Positions 20,201 through 27,779 of a DNA stretch of 64,000 bases are shown here, one piece after another. The notes below the pieces were generated by a model, which searched no databases, was not told the DNA's origin, and worked only from the letters and a program-made list of their open reading frames with translations. The stretch is from NCBI GenBank assembly GCA_902791215.1, contig CADAUZ010000005.1:1-64000 (forward strand), given 5' to 3'. The translations under genes were made by a program, and so were the position numbers. Position 1 is the first letter of the stretch, and each line of letters starts with the position of its first letter. The DNA comes from Oscillospiraceae bacterium. Its GTDB lineage: Bacteria; Bacillota; Clostridia; Oscillospirales; Oscillospiraceae.

Positions 20201-23200
20201 GCCGATCGGCGTTTTCGATCGAATAGACAAGGAAGATCTGTTTGCCGTTTTCATCCTTGCCCTCATCATCGTTCAAAACAACTGTCGAGTTATCCGCAAG
20301 CTTCACTGTGACCTTGTTATTATTCTCGCCATCCAGATACAAACTGGTTATTCTATTTGTATCGCTGACATTCTCCGCGCTGTTGCTGAGGCAGGCATAG
20401 GCATAGGTATAGCCGCTTTCCGGTATGACATACGCGCTGAGGCTGGCCGCAACAGTCAAATCAATCGGTGTTGCCGAAACCCGAAGGGTATCCGTATTCT
20501 TCCACCCGTCCCGGTCAACCTTATTTGAGGAAACCACATGATAGGGGATTTTCACCATGTTCGCCAAGTGGGCGTAGAGAACCAGGGAACCCGTGAGCTT
20601 TGTCTTTGCGAAATCGAAGGCGTATTCTTCATTGCCGTCTGCCCTGGTGCTCCAGAAGTCGAAGCTCAATCCTGCCTTCTCAACCGTTCCCTCCGGCTCA
20701 GCAAGCAGGGCGTTGACATAGGTTTCGATAGAATACCGGCCATTGTGTTCACTGTCGGCATCGTCAATCAGGGTATAGCCGTCCCACCCCGTTCCACTGA
20801 ACGCGGCGCCGGAGTTATACGTTTCGTTCTTATCAAAATATACCGTGATCTTCCATTCCGCGTACAGCGTTTTGGGCTCTGCGATATCCACATAATACGG
20901 ATCGCTGTTCTCGTCCTGATAGCTGCCGAGAGCGTAGTGCGTCCCACTGCCGTCGGGTTTGGTGTTCCAGCCGGACAGAGTCGCCCGGGAATCATCCGGA
21001 GCTGTAAAGCCCTCGCCGGTGCTGAGCAGAATGGGCGAGTTGTTGACAAGACCGGCGACGGTCAGTTTGTCCGCCGTTCTCACAATCGTGTGTGTATTGA
21101 GTCTTTCCGGTTTATCCCCATCCATGACCGGACTGCCGTCTGTGCCGACCTTATAGGGATAACCACCGTCGGCCGTTTCGGAGACCGTGCCGCCGTTGGC
21201 GTCATAGACGATGGTCGCAGTCTTGATCGTGGTATAAACGGCATCGAGATAGACGATTTTCTTGCCGTTGACCGTCACGGCCTGTTCACCGTCCAGCTTG
21301 AACAGCTCGCCGGGATGATACACCCTTCCGCTGTCGTCGCCGCGAACCTTCCAGCCGATAAAGGAATGCCCTTCCGGCGCGTCGGCGTAGCCGTTCAGAA
21401 TAATCTCGGACTGATCGGAGTATCCCGCCGCGCTGGTCGCACCGGAGCCGTCGCTGATCCGACCTGCCAGATGTACGCCATTCACTGTTACATCCGCGTT
21501 ATAATACAGATAATAGATTCCCGCAAGCTTCCAGTGGAGCCGAAGCGTCGTATTACCTTCGATCAAATGACCAAATTCATAGCGCGTTTCCGTTCCGTCC
21601 GGATTCACCTGATACCAGCCGTCATAGAGATAAACGCCGGGGGCGGTTCTGAACGTGGTAAGCTCCGTGGCATCAGCGACATTCTGGGTGTACCAGGTCA
21701 GGCGGTTGCTGCCGGGATGCGCCTGCACATAGTCATAATCGTGATTCACATAATAATAACTGCCAGATTCGGACGGCGCGTAGTTTCTGGTGACCCAGGT
21801 GTACTCCTGGATATAGTCGCTCTGATAGGTTTTCCAGAAATAGGTGGAGCCGTTCCCGTTCAGATCGCCATAGTTGGGATCGATTTTGACCAGATACCAC
21901 GCTTTCGTCCAGCCGCCGTAGATGGTCAGATCATGATCCGGCATCGTATCCTTTGTATCCTTTTCGAAGTTCACCGGAGCGGTGCAGCCGAGGTCGTAGT
22001 ACCAGCCGAACTCGTAGCCGGACATTTCTGTTCTCCCCGGAGAAGATGGCGTGACGCCCGAAAGAGCGGAGCCGATTACCAGATTCGGGATGGTCACATC
22101 ATATCCATTCTCCGAATTGATAAAATGGAAGGTCAGGGAAACCGCTCCGGTACCGGGTGTTACGGTATTGTCCTTATCGTAGAACAGGTTAAACACAGTC
22201 GTTCCATCGTAGGAGACCGTCTTCATGCCGGTGAATACATTGTTATCTGCGTTCGTATCCGTAAGGGTTTTATTTGCATTGAAGGTATAGTGGGCATAGG
22301 GGTTTGGATCAGCGTCGCCAAGCTGAGCATCCGGATGTGCGCTGTTGTAGTTTCCGTTGATATTGAGCGCTTCATAATCGGCAAGCACGCCTTCCGTAAC
22401 GGCGCTGTTCACGCCGCTCTCTGTCGTTACAACCGTAACGGACGTTCCCGGCACGTCCTCCCCCGTAAAACTCTCCGCATAGTCATACGTCTTGGCGCTG
22501 TCGGCGATCCCGTCCTCGTCGGACGCCCTCTGTTTCCAGATGATCACGGCATAGCTTGACTCCGCAGCTGTCCAGGCGGCATACAGAGTAACATTTTTTG
22601 ACAGTTGGAGATACGCCCCTTCCCCTGCTACCGAAATGATGCCCTTATCATAGTCCGTTACAGTAAGCAAGGCGCCGTTCTCATACGTCAGTTTTGTTCC
22701 GGTTCCGTTCTGCGCGTCTGTCCCCTCGTTCTCTACGCCCAGATACCAGCCCTGGAAGGTATAGCCTGGGCGTGTGGGGATGTAGCGGTCATGAATCACG
22801 CTTTGTTCGAGTGTTCCACCGGCAGCAACAGAGGCAGGCGCATAGTAGGTCGCTCCGGTTCCCGAATTACCCGACACAAAGCTCAGCCAATGAACCTTCT
22901 CGAAGATGGGATAGAGGTCGGTATCGCCGGTGACTGTCAAAGAGGTATCCGTGATCTTATCATTTTTTCCCTCACCCGCAGTGGGGATCGGAGTCAGCGA
23001 CCATCCGTAAAATGTATACTCAGGAAAACCGTTCTCATCCCCAGCGTAGTAATAGGTGGCGCTGACGCCGCTGATATCGACAGTACCGGAGCCACCATCG
23101 AGTTCGATTCGTTCTACCTCCAGAACAGGATAGGACTCCGTATCCGCGTCGCGCTGGCCATGGAAGGTCACATACGCATAGTCGGTAAACACGGCATAGA

Positions 23201-25805
23201 GGTTTACGCTCGTTTCCTGATTCTCCGTCGTATACGCCTGAGGCTGGGTAAAATCAAATGGTTCATTCTCCAGATCATTTTCCGAGCTGCCCTTGTACCA
23301 GCCTTTAAACTCAGCCTGAGGATGATTGGGGTTTTTGGACGGGTTGAGCGGGGCTATGAGCGTTTCTCCGTTTTTAATCGTCTGTGAGGCGACCTGATTG
23401 CCCTGATCGTCATAAAAAACGTATGCCTGATACTCGCCAAAATTGTTGTACGAGTAAAAATAGTACGTACACAGGGTGTCCTTTTCTCCCGTAATCACAT
23501 ACACCGAGAATCCGTCCGCTACAAACTCCACGGCGCCGTCGTTCAGGGTATAGTCGACCTTCTCCACCTCTTCGCCGAAGTGGAGCAGATTCAGTTCGTC
23601 CGCCGCGCTCACATCCGTGTCCAGCAGGGCGATGCTGACCTTCACGCCGCTCGCGGGCTGAACCTCGTCGCCGGTGTCGGGATCGGTGAGGCTGATATCG
23701 AACGCGCGGGCAAACGCGAAGTCCTCCGCGTCGGTTCCGAGCGCTTCCGCGCTCTGGTTTACATAATCTTCTTTCTCGCCATCGCCCAGCTCTCGAACCG
23801 TAAGGTTCGCGTTTTCGGGCATATTCGCGTCCTGATCGTAGGTCACGCTGACGCGGTAAGTATTGCCGTCACCGGCGGTGATGTATGTCGTGAGCGTGAC
23901 CTGCACAACCAGGTAGACCGAGAAGCTCTCCGCCATGAAGCGGATGCTGTTGCCCTCCACGGTGAAGTCCGTGATTTGCTCGGCGGCACCGTCGTTATGG
24001 ATATGCCACAGCTCCAGCTCTATCCCCTCGCGGATGGCGGGATCGGTGATGCTCACCTCGAGCGGCGCGCCTGCCTCGGGCTGGTACTCCATGCCGCCAA
24101 GCTGCAGGGTGATATCGTAGGCCGCAAGGACCTCACGGCGCGGTGCGTCCGGAGCGGCGTCAAACACGCCGTCATCAGAAAGGAGCGGCTGCGCTCCGGC
24201 GTTGTCCGGATCAAAATTGGCGTACTGCTCGGTGACATTGCTCGTCTCGACGGTAATGGCCGCCGGAGTCTGTCCGCTTACGGAGATCGTGCCTTCTATA
24301 TTTGAATAGGTATTATGATCAGCCTCACCGCTGAGCTGCTCTTCGTCGGACTTCTCTTCCCCGGCGGGGTTCTGTTCCTCAGTGGGGTTCTGCTCCTCGG
24401 CGGACTTCTCTTCCCTGGCGGGGTTCTGTTCCTCGGTGGGATTCTGTTCCTCAGTGGGGTTCTGTTCCTCGGTGGGGTTCTGCTTCCCGGCGGGGTTCTG
24501 TTCTTCGGTGGGATTCTGTTCCTCAGTGGGGTTCTGTTCCTCAGTGGGGTTCTGTTCCTCAGTGGGGTTCTGCTCCTCGGCGGGCTTTTCCTCCTCGGCG
24601 GGGTTCTGCTCCTCGGCGGGGTTCTGTTCCTCAGTGGGGTTCTGCTCCCCGGCGGGCTTCTCCTCCTCGGCGAGCTTCTCCTCTTCGGCGGGCTTCTCCT
24701 CTTCGGCGGGCTTCTCCTCGATCACCTGAGCCGCTTCATACTCGCGCTTCGCTGCCGCGTACTCTTCCGCCTGAGCGTCGGCTTCGGCGGCGCGCTCTGC
24801 CTCTGCGGCGGCGCGGTCGGCCTGCGCTCTTGCGTTCTCCGCAGCCTGGGCTGCGCGCTGCGCGTTCTCGGCTGCCTGCACTGCGTCCGCTTCAAAGCTC
24901 GCAAGCTCCCCGTTCAGGAAGTCGGCGTTCTCCCAGGCGAGCTTCGCGTCATTCCGGGCCCGGTCTGCTTCCTCACGCACACGCGCAAGCGTCTCTTCTT
25001 CCTCTGCTCTGTTTGCCCCTTCGACCGCAGCTTCGATCTCTTCCCGGATCGCTTCGACCTCTTCCTTGCTCTCCAGGAGTACTTCTGTCTCCTTTTCAGC
25101 GTCGGCGGGTTTATTTACATTCTGTTCCTCAGATTTGATTTCTTCGTTTTCTGTCTTATCATGCTTCTGATCCTTCGCCTGTTCTTTTGCCTGTTCCTCG
25201 GCAGGCTCTGCACTGGTCTGCGGCGCTTCCTTTTCCGGTTCAAGTCCCAGCTCTTCCTCAAGAAGGTGTGCAAAGAGCTCCAGGCGCTGTGCTGTCTCTG
25301 CGGTCTGTTCGGCGTTCTGCACGGCGCTCTCGGCTTCTGCCCGTCTGTCCATGGCAAAGGCATAGGCATTGCCCGCTTCTTCCTGCGCGATCGAGGCCGC
25401 TTCGGCGGACCAGTCCGCCTCGTCTCTGGCACGCGCGACAAACGCCTGGGCACGCTCGGCGGCCTGCTTCGCCATCTGGACATAATACAGCGCATCGTCG
25501 GCACTTTCGGCCTGCTGAGCTTCCAACGCGGCCTGGGCCGCTTCGTCGGCGGCTTTCGCCGCTTCATCGGCAAACTCTCCGGCGGACTGCGCGCCCATCA
25601 GCGCAGCCTCCAGCGGTGTGACCTCTGCGGCAGCATCTGTCTGTTCTATGATCTCATACGGCTGCTCTTCCCCCTGCGCGTAGGCCGCAGGAGCCCCTAC
25701 GGCCGCAAGCGAAAAGCACTCCGCCAATACCAGCAGAAATGCGATCATCCTGCGCACGGCAGCGGCACTCCTTCTGTTATTTAAGGTATCATATATAGAA
25801 GTCAT
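11217..25805 (-). CDS. Giant secreted multidomain surface protein (4862 residues)
   Basis: The chosen ATG (25803-25805) follows AGAGG at 8 bases and gives a signal peptide ending AYA at about residue 44. Then come an Ala/Glu-rich coiled coil (50-360), a Pro-Glu-Gln tract of 6-residue repeats (360-490), two immunoglobulin-like modules (to about 770), and a long run of InlB B-repeat/Flg_new-type modules (780-1760). Three right-handed beta-helix blocks follow, with GGAIY/GGAVY repeats (about 2190-2600, 2950-3935, 4280-4490). A Cna-B-like module (4040-4140) lies between the last two blocks, and SpaA/Cna-B-like modules come at the end (4600-4862). The domain types point to an adhesin or biofilm scaffold at the cell surface. 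No LPXTG, SLH or terminal membrane helix is present; the chain ends REESTAQTQH. All long plus-strand frames inside it are antisense shadows. Confidence 0.85.
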   Translation of the reverse strand: MTSIYDTLNNRRSAAAVRRMIAFLLVLAECFSLAAVGAPAAYAQGEEQPYEIIEQTDAAAEVTPLEAALMGAQSAGEFADEAAKAADEAAQAALEAQQAESADDALYYVQMAKQAAERAQAFVARARDEADWSAEAASIAQEEAGNAYAFAMDRRAEAESAVQNAEQTAETAQRLELFAHLLEEELGLEPEKEAPQTSAEPAEEQAKEQAKDQKHDKTENEEIKSEEQNVNKPADAEKETEVLLESKEEVEAIREEIEAAVEGANRAEEEETLARVREEADRARNDAKLAWENADFLNGELASFEADAVQAAENAQRAAQAAENARAQADRAAAEAERAAEADAQAEEYAAAKREYEAAQVIEEKPAEEEKPAEEEKLAEEEKPAGEQNPTEEQNPAEEQNPAEEEKPAEEQNPTEEQNPTEEQNPTEEQNPTEEQNPAGKQNPTEEQNPTEEQNPTEEQNPAREEKSAEEQNPTEEQNPAGEEKSDEEQLSGEADHNTYSNIEGTISVSGQTPAAITVETSNVTEQYANFDPDNAGAQPLLSDDGVFDAAPDAPRREVLAAYDITLQLGGMEYQPEAGAPLEVSITDPAIREGIELELWHIHNDGAAEQITDFTVEGNSIRFMAESFSVYLVVQVTLTTYITAGDGNTYRVSVTYDQDANMPENANLTVRELGDGEKEDYVNQSAEALGTDAEDFAFARAFDISLTDPDTGDEVQPASGVKVSIALLDTDVSAADELNLLHFGEEVEKVDYTLNDGAVEFVADGFSVYVITGEKDTLCTYYFYSYNNFGEYQAYVFYDDQGNQVASQTIKNGETLIAPLNPSKNPNHPQAEFKGWYKGSSENDLENEPFDFTQPQAYTTENQETSVNLYAVFTDYAYVTFHGQRDADTESYPVLEVERIELDGGSGTVDISGVSATYYYAGDENGFPEYTFYGWSLTPIPTAGEGKNDKITDTSLTVTGDTDLYPIFEKVHWLSFVSGNSGTGATYYAPASVAAGGTLEQSVIHDRYIPTRPGYTFQGWYLGVENEGTDAQNGTGTKLTYENGALLTVTDYDKGIISVAGEGAYLQLSKNVTLYAAWTAAESSYAVIIWKQRASDEDGIADSAKTYDYAESFTGEDVPGTSVTVVTTESGVNSAVTEGVLADYEALNINGNYNSAHPDAQLGDADPNPYAHYTFNANKTLTDTNADNNVFTGMKTVSYDGTTVFNLFYDKDNTVTPGTGAVSLTFHFINSENGYDVTIPNLVIGSALSGVTPSSPGRTEMSGYEFGWYYDLGCTAPVNFEKDTKDTMPDHDLTIYGGWTKAWYLVKIDPNYGDLNGNGSTYFWKTYQSDYIQEYTWVTRNYAPSESGSYYYVNHDYDYVQAHPGSNRLTWYTQNVADATELTTFRTAPGVYLYDGWYQVNPDGTETRYEFGHLIEGNTTLRLHWKLAGIYYLYYNADVTVNGVHLAGRISDGSGATSAAGYSDQSEIILNGYADAPEGHSFIGWKVRGDDSGRVYHPGELFKLDGEQAVTVNGKKIVYLDAVYTTIKTATIVYDANGGTVSETADGGYPYKVGTDGSPVMDGDKPERLNTHTIVRTADKLTVAGLVNNSPILLSTGEGFTAPDDSRATLSGWNTKPDGSGTHYALGSYQDENSDPYYVDIAEPKTLYAEWKITVYFDKNETYNSGAAFSGTGWDGYTLIDDADSEHNGRYSIETYVNALLAEPEGTVEKAGLSFDFWSTRADGNEEYAFDFAKTKLTGSLVLYAHLANMVKIPYHVVSSNKVDRDGWKNTDTLRVSATPIDLTVAASLSAYVIPESGYTYAYACLSNSAENVSDTNRITSLYLDGENNNKVTVKLADNSTVVLNDDEGKDENGKQIFLVYSIENADRRVKLAYVKEGQSGSLSTITPVRYNGEEFNSLNGSLPNTVLNSPIAGNGAIAVDSNTGEEAVTGQVLTLSGNPLEISQRTASGVFSAPPLLDDAEAGETLTLVYDSFGVGASGAGNVDAVNGKEKKLYLRYYDGSRQWSVDGDEWTPLEGDTLYVIYRQRGSELRITKAVDGENAGINPDLSFEITVTSNAITRTSYNIEGTGNATVEATPATSTEPGSILLTVKDGSDIRIQSLGNGEYTVTEKINMNFTLQAKVNDVSAEVTASEDTGSVTFSVSSDTKVELMNKPFEICRVHNTNTLIYETFYTLNSALKYIQNNLDGEGAIEMMRDYVIPDWDALEIPSGFNIALTSKPGEKHTVYRDEAFTAAPLIRNYGELSLKNVTLDGNGVFAGSSMVYNLGLLTANEGAVLKNAKNSGAGAAIFQERGTLNIKSGAEFTGNTASNGGAISVSSGTVSIQNGAEFTGNTASNGGAIYYSGSETMTVSGGTFSANSAEIGGAIYAASGSIEVSGGSFTGDVSDPNAVSAQYGGAIYSENAALILKGGTFSGLKAQADGGAVYSDAGSLTLSGAAFTNNAAVTGSGGAVYAGSGNVGASSGTLTGNSAAENGGAVYIGSGTLEMSGGTIGGTEDNVANTAKNGAGFYVSTGNANLSGGSVTGNTATAGGAVGVGSDGARLVLSGGVRVTGNMMNGNASNVYLDRDSDDVITISGITTAAEVGVYVSDGMMDKRGVPGAKFASYTSDANKDKVTNDRDASFAVVSEISAKKLYWGKGISIVVCYQPNPFMSVGFPPNDSGQVFKKTINPYYPVMGENGYVALSAVAEDLYKNQSLGLTTTAAYAGAYIKNVSTQFDEYLTKLYWDKDESRWMVTKHDDTPVVLPNVENKDLVIYYAEPAYISVENNTDMPLTVSDLVLETGTNTKSVVDTDAVAGYGMTFAKNGAIRSALLPVKADDLVLAAGASVTLLIPGGRNTNYTLTGKFETEDSTTVELRTTKDDGSGMDTPQTIPVTPGGTFAPLTGKTLNKAGTYQIIFGDDRTICKIRTTSIAEVNADTALENGEITGYTVDGTETEYLFSTLKKAMTFVSKYMQDAPYNKTASIEMLTDYLLPASDKLEVPAGYHITLTTASTGVSKYTPAAEGETRATISRDQENTAAMLTATGVADNPAGTTFTVKNLIIDGKSVRGSSDGGAVSTKDCNVTVQNVKFLNIYAGNGGALFVAITDGKHGKGSSLTVTDCSFLYCYSTKTGPRDGGGAIHAYVDHMTLKDSTFTSCEADWQAGAVFHKVELENKAGNTSSTVSNCTFTSCKSKAAGGLELGSHNITVTGCTFDHCIATDRNGGGFNVYALKHASPTTECHTTVIDCTFNDCHVTGTNPGNGGGFRSTSTHTTIINTSFNNTSSKFGGAVGLTSGNAVKVEIYGTSINDARASDYGGGVYSAAKEFIIGDGYYYLDGDNKAVTVLKDGDVYKDLSGNIISGGIETRHTEIKNCTAVGKGGGVYHNRDVDGSSLTVTNAVISGNKSTGNEGGGVAVYRVRSTSFTGCSISDNTAKKNGGGIWVGDNDNRSRVLSVDSSTIQNNSSGGLGGGIYSYAQLTLKNNTNITKNRITASPADAWTNAGGVFLPDNYKLTVGTEGASRLDSTTVKDNTNGSGAPSDVRLWWNNNNKSSVAGSVEVLCGLDGEIRVVNPGKATQQFGTRTEETFAGFTEGSHVFVADSGGLYGVFDRAAPLKLIWRGSVVCKITDSSGHLLYLDADCKDPAVFDRLDYHTNSTEYPNGNGSKLSPFSYLRQENPALYRKGDAEPRTPIDLEAEEIKVKLLVSTFETETYITTGSYNTRKLVTLTTASNTDTDGYPYTGRAGTYATVKRTYTAGNSLITTGVNLTLTNITLDGASTDKTSPKTSTANGGLINASNGTTVTLAANSVLQNCSISNANHGGGVYVNGGASLYIEGGAIYNCGTATGNGGGVWKSNDAGKIEFTSGNISQCSAKNGGGVYFEKGTSFDISGGARIIGCTATEKGGGVYLNAQKVMNMSGGSITGNHAGVEGGGIFLGNNKNTRLNLSNRVTVSGNTAVKDGRTAPCNVELITDTNDIINSRGIARNSYIGIYVPGVESPGDSPAEKNTSQYDKHGLETKPFGKFANSSNTDFLYCFVNDRNGLKGGLQLGDSEKIHWVRIFSLQVSKTVISGLDTDLSENFTFQVTFSKTEGGVGIYGFNSNFTYDGKDDGEREPIKIENGFAQFTLKNRESVTVDNLPAEIDGGHVYYKVEEVLSPERSAHYVTTTYRSSGTSGDHSVSGTIGENLYREDVNSKYQSDAYFDNLNAVCKLTSSKNGGVLLYTLDAHSGKPLPAVYSTLSSNNNTGAFDVVNSKPDLYYYNAFTNRYERFEYGGSETLSVEMLIENYSMARAVTVNSGNVVTLTTAKSNAADGYPYVGTWGTVANIVRNFNGSSMFTAKGSLTLTDIVLDGNKDGGKSANANGGIVMVNAGALNVEDGAVLKNSKTTNFGGGAIRVESNGTVTVSGTAEIFNNEVNKADANGGAISVKKGSVTITGGMIYNNKVLNGTTKGYGGAVYMEEGTLNLSGGTISGNSVPNGTTCDGAGIYLSPTKVTMNISGAPSFKNNALGIDGNFKEGDLSETNGGELYAKARQDIFLAETGDDPTSIVVTNNISSGAGSIWVWADSPKHYEMMTPFAVASKAVDDDTYLAFRNARPDSATSCGGDYLTGQKGENANFIYWTGGFDAIFRKIDSYGEPLPGATFTLYSDPACTTPFEMTFTGSTPVTGDGKRATTVSSDGTATYKDKNGSIVTLEKGEVLLSKVPPKTFYLKETVVPAKDPEGKDHIYKLDETIYEVKISGTGELEMHKKSSSTATSYDVEVFKVKTSTDPAPEVWQYQVMNISKAERKVILRKVADGNYTAISGKEFKIYSFDGTEKASGTSLSSGVFWIGKLPFGTYYLHEESPDKWFTLTVGDDTASGSRDGVTISGPRATREESTAQTQH
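24335..24722 (-). repeat. 18-bp tandem repeats encoding a Pro-Glu-Gln tract
   Basis: About 20 units of the 6-residue type EEQNPT, EEQNPA or EEEKPA follow each other in the giant protein, between its coiled coil and its folded modules. Such tracts are usually extended spacers through the cell wall. Near-identical 18-bp units make length change by slippage likely. Confidence 0.8.
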
Positions 25806-25914
25806 TTCGTTTACCTCTCTAAAAAAGCGGTACAATCTGAATACTATTACCAATCAAGTTTAAAAATACTTAAAAAAACTGAATTAGCTTAAAATCTATA
25901 TTCGTATTCAACAT

Positions 25915-25943
25915 ATTATAACATTGTTTGTCCAGCCATTCAA
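25915..25943 (-). promoter_or_regulatory. Promoter of the giant surface-protein gene
   Basis: On the minus strand, TTGAAT (25938-25943) and TATAAT (25915-25920) are 17 bases apart. It predicts a leader of about 100 bases before the ATG at 25805. The sequence between 25806 and 26050 is otherwise AT-rich and holds no gene. Confidence 0.75.
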
Positions 25944-26050
25944 GAAGAAATTATGTCACCCGACGATTTTGTTTTTCATACACGCGGCTTTATTCGGCTC
26001 AAGCAAGCCTGCTGTTCGATACTGAGACACATATCTATATCTAAATAGGA

Positions 26051-26230
26051 AGAGACTGTCTCAAAACAGCTTACACCCCGAACGAAAGCGAAGGACCTTT
26101 CTTCGAAAGTTTTTTATAACCTTCAAAAGAAAGATCCTTCGCTATAAGAAAGCATTCTATATCACGCGTTTCCCGCGCGGCTGAATGCCCCTCAGGATGA
26201 TTAAGCAGAAAATACTTTGAGACAGCCTCT
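26051..26230. mobile_element. 180-bp MITE-like element with TGTCTCAAA ends
   Basis: AGAGACTGTCTCAAA (26051-26065) is matched in inverse orientation by TTTGAGACAGCCTCT (26216-26230), one mismatch. Ends of the type GGCTGTCTCAAA are common on IS5/IS1182-type elements of Clostridia as I know them. The interior has a long hairpin (GCGAAGGA...TCCTTCGC, about 26082-26139) but no transposase. The element sits between the end of the kinase gene and the promoter of the giant adhesin gene. Confidence 0.55.
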
Positions 26231-26254
26231 GTTTCTGATATTACGGCGCTGGGA

Positions 26255-26977
26255 TCAATAGTAACTGTAACTGCCGTACTGATACTTTTTGCCGGAGCCC
26301 TCCATGGCGCCGTTGACGACAAAGCCGAGAATGTTGACATTGGCGTAGTTGAGCTGCTGCATACACTCGTTGAGCAGGCCGCGGGGGCATGCGTTTTCAC
26401 GGATGACGACCAGCATGCCGTCCAGCTCCTGTGCAACCGACACCGCGTCAACGACAGCGCCGATAGGCGGCAGGTCGACCACGATGAAGTCGTAAGCCTG
26501 GGACAGGAGCTCAAAGAGCCTGGCACAGCGCTCAGAATTGAGCAGCTCCGACGGGTTCTCCGGCATCTCGCCGCTGGGGATGATGTCCAGTTGGGTGGTG
26601 GTGCTGGAATACCTGCGCACGGAGGCGGAGATATCGTTGATGTTGCCGCGGATCAGCTCACTCAGGCCGGGGACACGCTCGAGCCCCAGCTTTTCGTGGA
26701 TGGAGGCACGGCGCAGGTCCGCGTCGACAAGCAGGGTCTTCTTTCCCAGCTCTGCCAGCGAATAGGCCAGGTTTAGAGAAATCGTGCTTTTGCCGTCGCC
26801 GGGCTGTGCGCTGGTGACGCCCACCAGATGACAGCTCATGTCATCCGCGGGAAAGCTGACGACCAGATTCGTGCGCAGGCGCTTGAAGGCCTCCTTGGCC
26901 GCGAAGCTGAGATTCTCGCAGACAGGGGCTTTCCCCTTGCTCGGTTTGGAGACGGATTGAGAATTTTTGTTTGCCAT
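26255..26977 (-). CDS. Bacterial tyrosine kinase of capsule/exopolysaccharide control (CpsD/CapB type)
   Basis: This 240-residue cytoplasmic BY-kinase works with the membrane protein encoded just upstream to control polymer length and export. Visible are the Walker A SAQPGDGKSTISLNLAYSLA, Walker A' LLVDADLRR, Walker B FIVVDLPPIG and a C-terminal tyrosine cluster YQYGSYSYY, the usual site of autophosphorylation. The N-terminal part has the KEAFKRLRTNL segment typical of the family. The ATG at 26977 lies 8 bases after GGGAGA; a GTG two codons earlier is less likely. The start is 3 bases from the stop of the upstream gene, so the two are co-transcribed. No glycosyltransferase genes follow; a MITE-like element and the giant adhesin come next. 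Confidence 0.9.
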   Translation of the reverse strand: MANKNSQSVSKPSKGKAPVCENLSFAAKEAFKRLRTNLVVSFPADDMSCHLVGVTSAQPGDGKSTISLNLAYSLAELGKKTLLVDADLRRASIHEKLGLERVPGLSELIRGNINDISASVRRYSSTTTQLDIIPSGEMPENPSELLNSERCARLFELLSQAYDFIVVDLPPIGAVVDAVSVAQELDGMLVVIRENACPRGLLNECMQQLNYANVNILGFVVNGAMEGSGKKYQYGSYSYY

Positions 26978-26979
26978 GC

Positions 26980-27753
26980 TCACTTGTCTCCCTTCTTCTT
27001 ATCCCCGTAATAAGAGGAGTAATAGTAGCCCTTCTTCTCCGAAAGACGCATATCCGGGATCATGGCGAGGACCTTGATATCCGGGTAGAGCTGGCGCAGC
27101 TCGTCGGTGGAGTGGATCAGCTGGTCGTTCTGCTCGCTGATGATGAAGCGGACCGCGACCACACCGGCTGCCAGGACGGCACCGGCCAAAAAGCCGATCA
27201 GCAGATTCTTAGCATAGCTCGGACCAGCACGGTGGGCCGGGATAATGGCATAGTCCACGATACGCACATTGCTGCCGTCGACGATCTCGGAGATACGCTC
27301 TGGCAGGACCTCGGCGATCGTGTTGGCGATCTTCTCAGACTCCGTGGGGCTCAGCGTGGTGACCGTGACGTCAAAGGCGGCGGTGCCGGTAACAACCTTG
27401 GTGTTGATCATCTTTGCGAGCTGTTCCGAGGTATACGGGAGCTGCGCCTTTTCGATGATATCCTCCAGCGTGGTCCTGGATTTCAGGATATAAATATAAG
27501 TATTGACCAGGGCGTTGGATGCATTCAGCTCGCCGGCAGAGATGGAGTAGCTCATGGAGCCGATGGAGATAGAGCTGTTGTTTACGTAGAAGGAGGCGGT
27601 GGCCTCATAGGTCGGGCTGATAAACAAGGCCGTGACAGCGAACACCGCCGAGGCGACGAGCAGGGCGACCAGAATGATCACAAGCGCGTGCCGCCACATC
27701 TCTTTGAACAGCTTCAGCAGATCTATTTCGATTTCGTCATTTCTGTTGCTCAT
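26980..27753 (-). CDS. Wzz/CpsC-type polysaccharide chain-length protein
   Basis: A 257-residue membrane protein of the Wzz/YveK family, the activator and partner of the CpsD-type kinase. There are two membrane helices, at residues 24-46 (ALVIILVALLVASAVFAVTA) and 185-207 (LLIGFLAGAVLAAGVVAVRF), flanking an extracellular loop. The conserved RAGPSYAK precedes the second helix and a cytoplasmic tail follows. The tail ends with YYYSSYYG, an unusual extra tyrosine cluster that might also be phosphorylated; this is inference. GAGAGGATG precedes the ATG. The gene lies between an SGNH-like membrane protein and the kinase in one minus-strand unit. Confidence 0.88.
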   Translation of the reverse strand: MSNRNDEIEIDLLKLFKEMWRHALVIILVALLVASAVFAVTALFISPTYEATASFYVNNSSISIGSMSYSISAGELNASNALVNTYIYILKSRTTLEDIIEKAQLPYTSEQLAKMINTKVVTGTAAFDVTVTTLSPTESEKIANTIAEVLPERISEIVDGSNVRIVDYAIIPAHRAGPSYAKNLLIGFLAGAVLAAGVVAVRFIISEQNDQLIHSTDELRQLYPDIKVLAMIPDMRLSEKKGYYYSSYYGDKKKGDK

Positions 27754-27779
27754 AGTTTCATCCTCTCATATCCGCCTGT

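Noticed and set aside
12162-25784. Many long plus-strand open frames opposite the giant gene (for example 15435-17075, 20538-22559, 24315-25784)
   Set aside because: They are antisense to a coherent signal-peptide-plus-repeat protein, have repetitive low-complexity products (for example LLFLGGVLFL from the Pro-Glu-Gln repeats) and lack ribosome sites.
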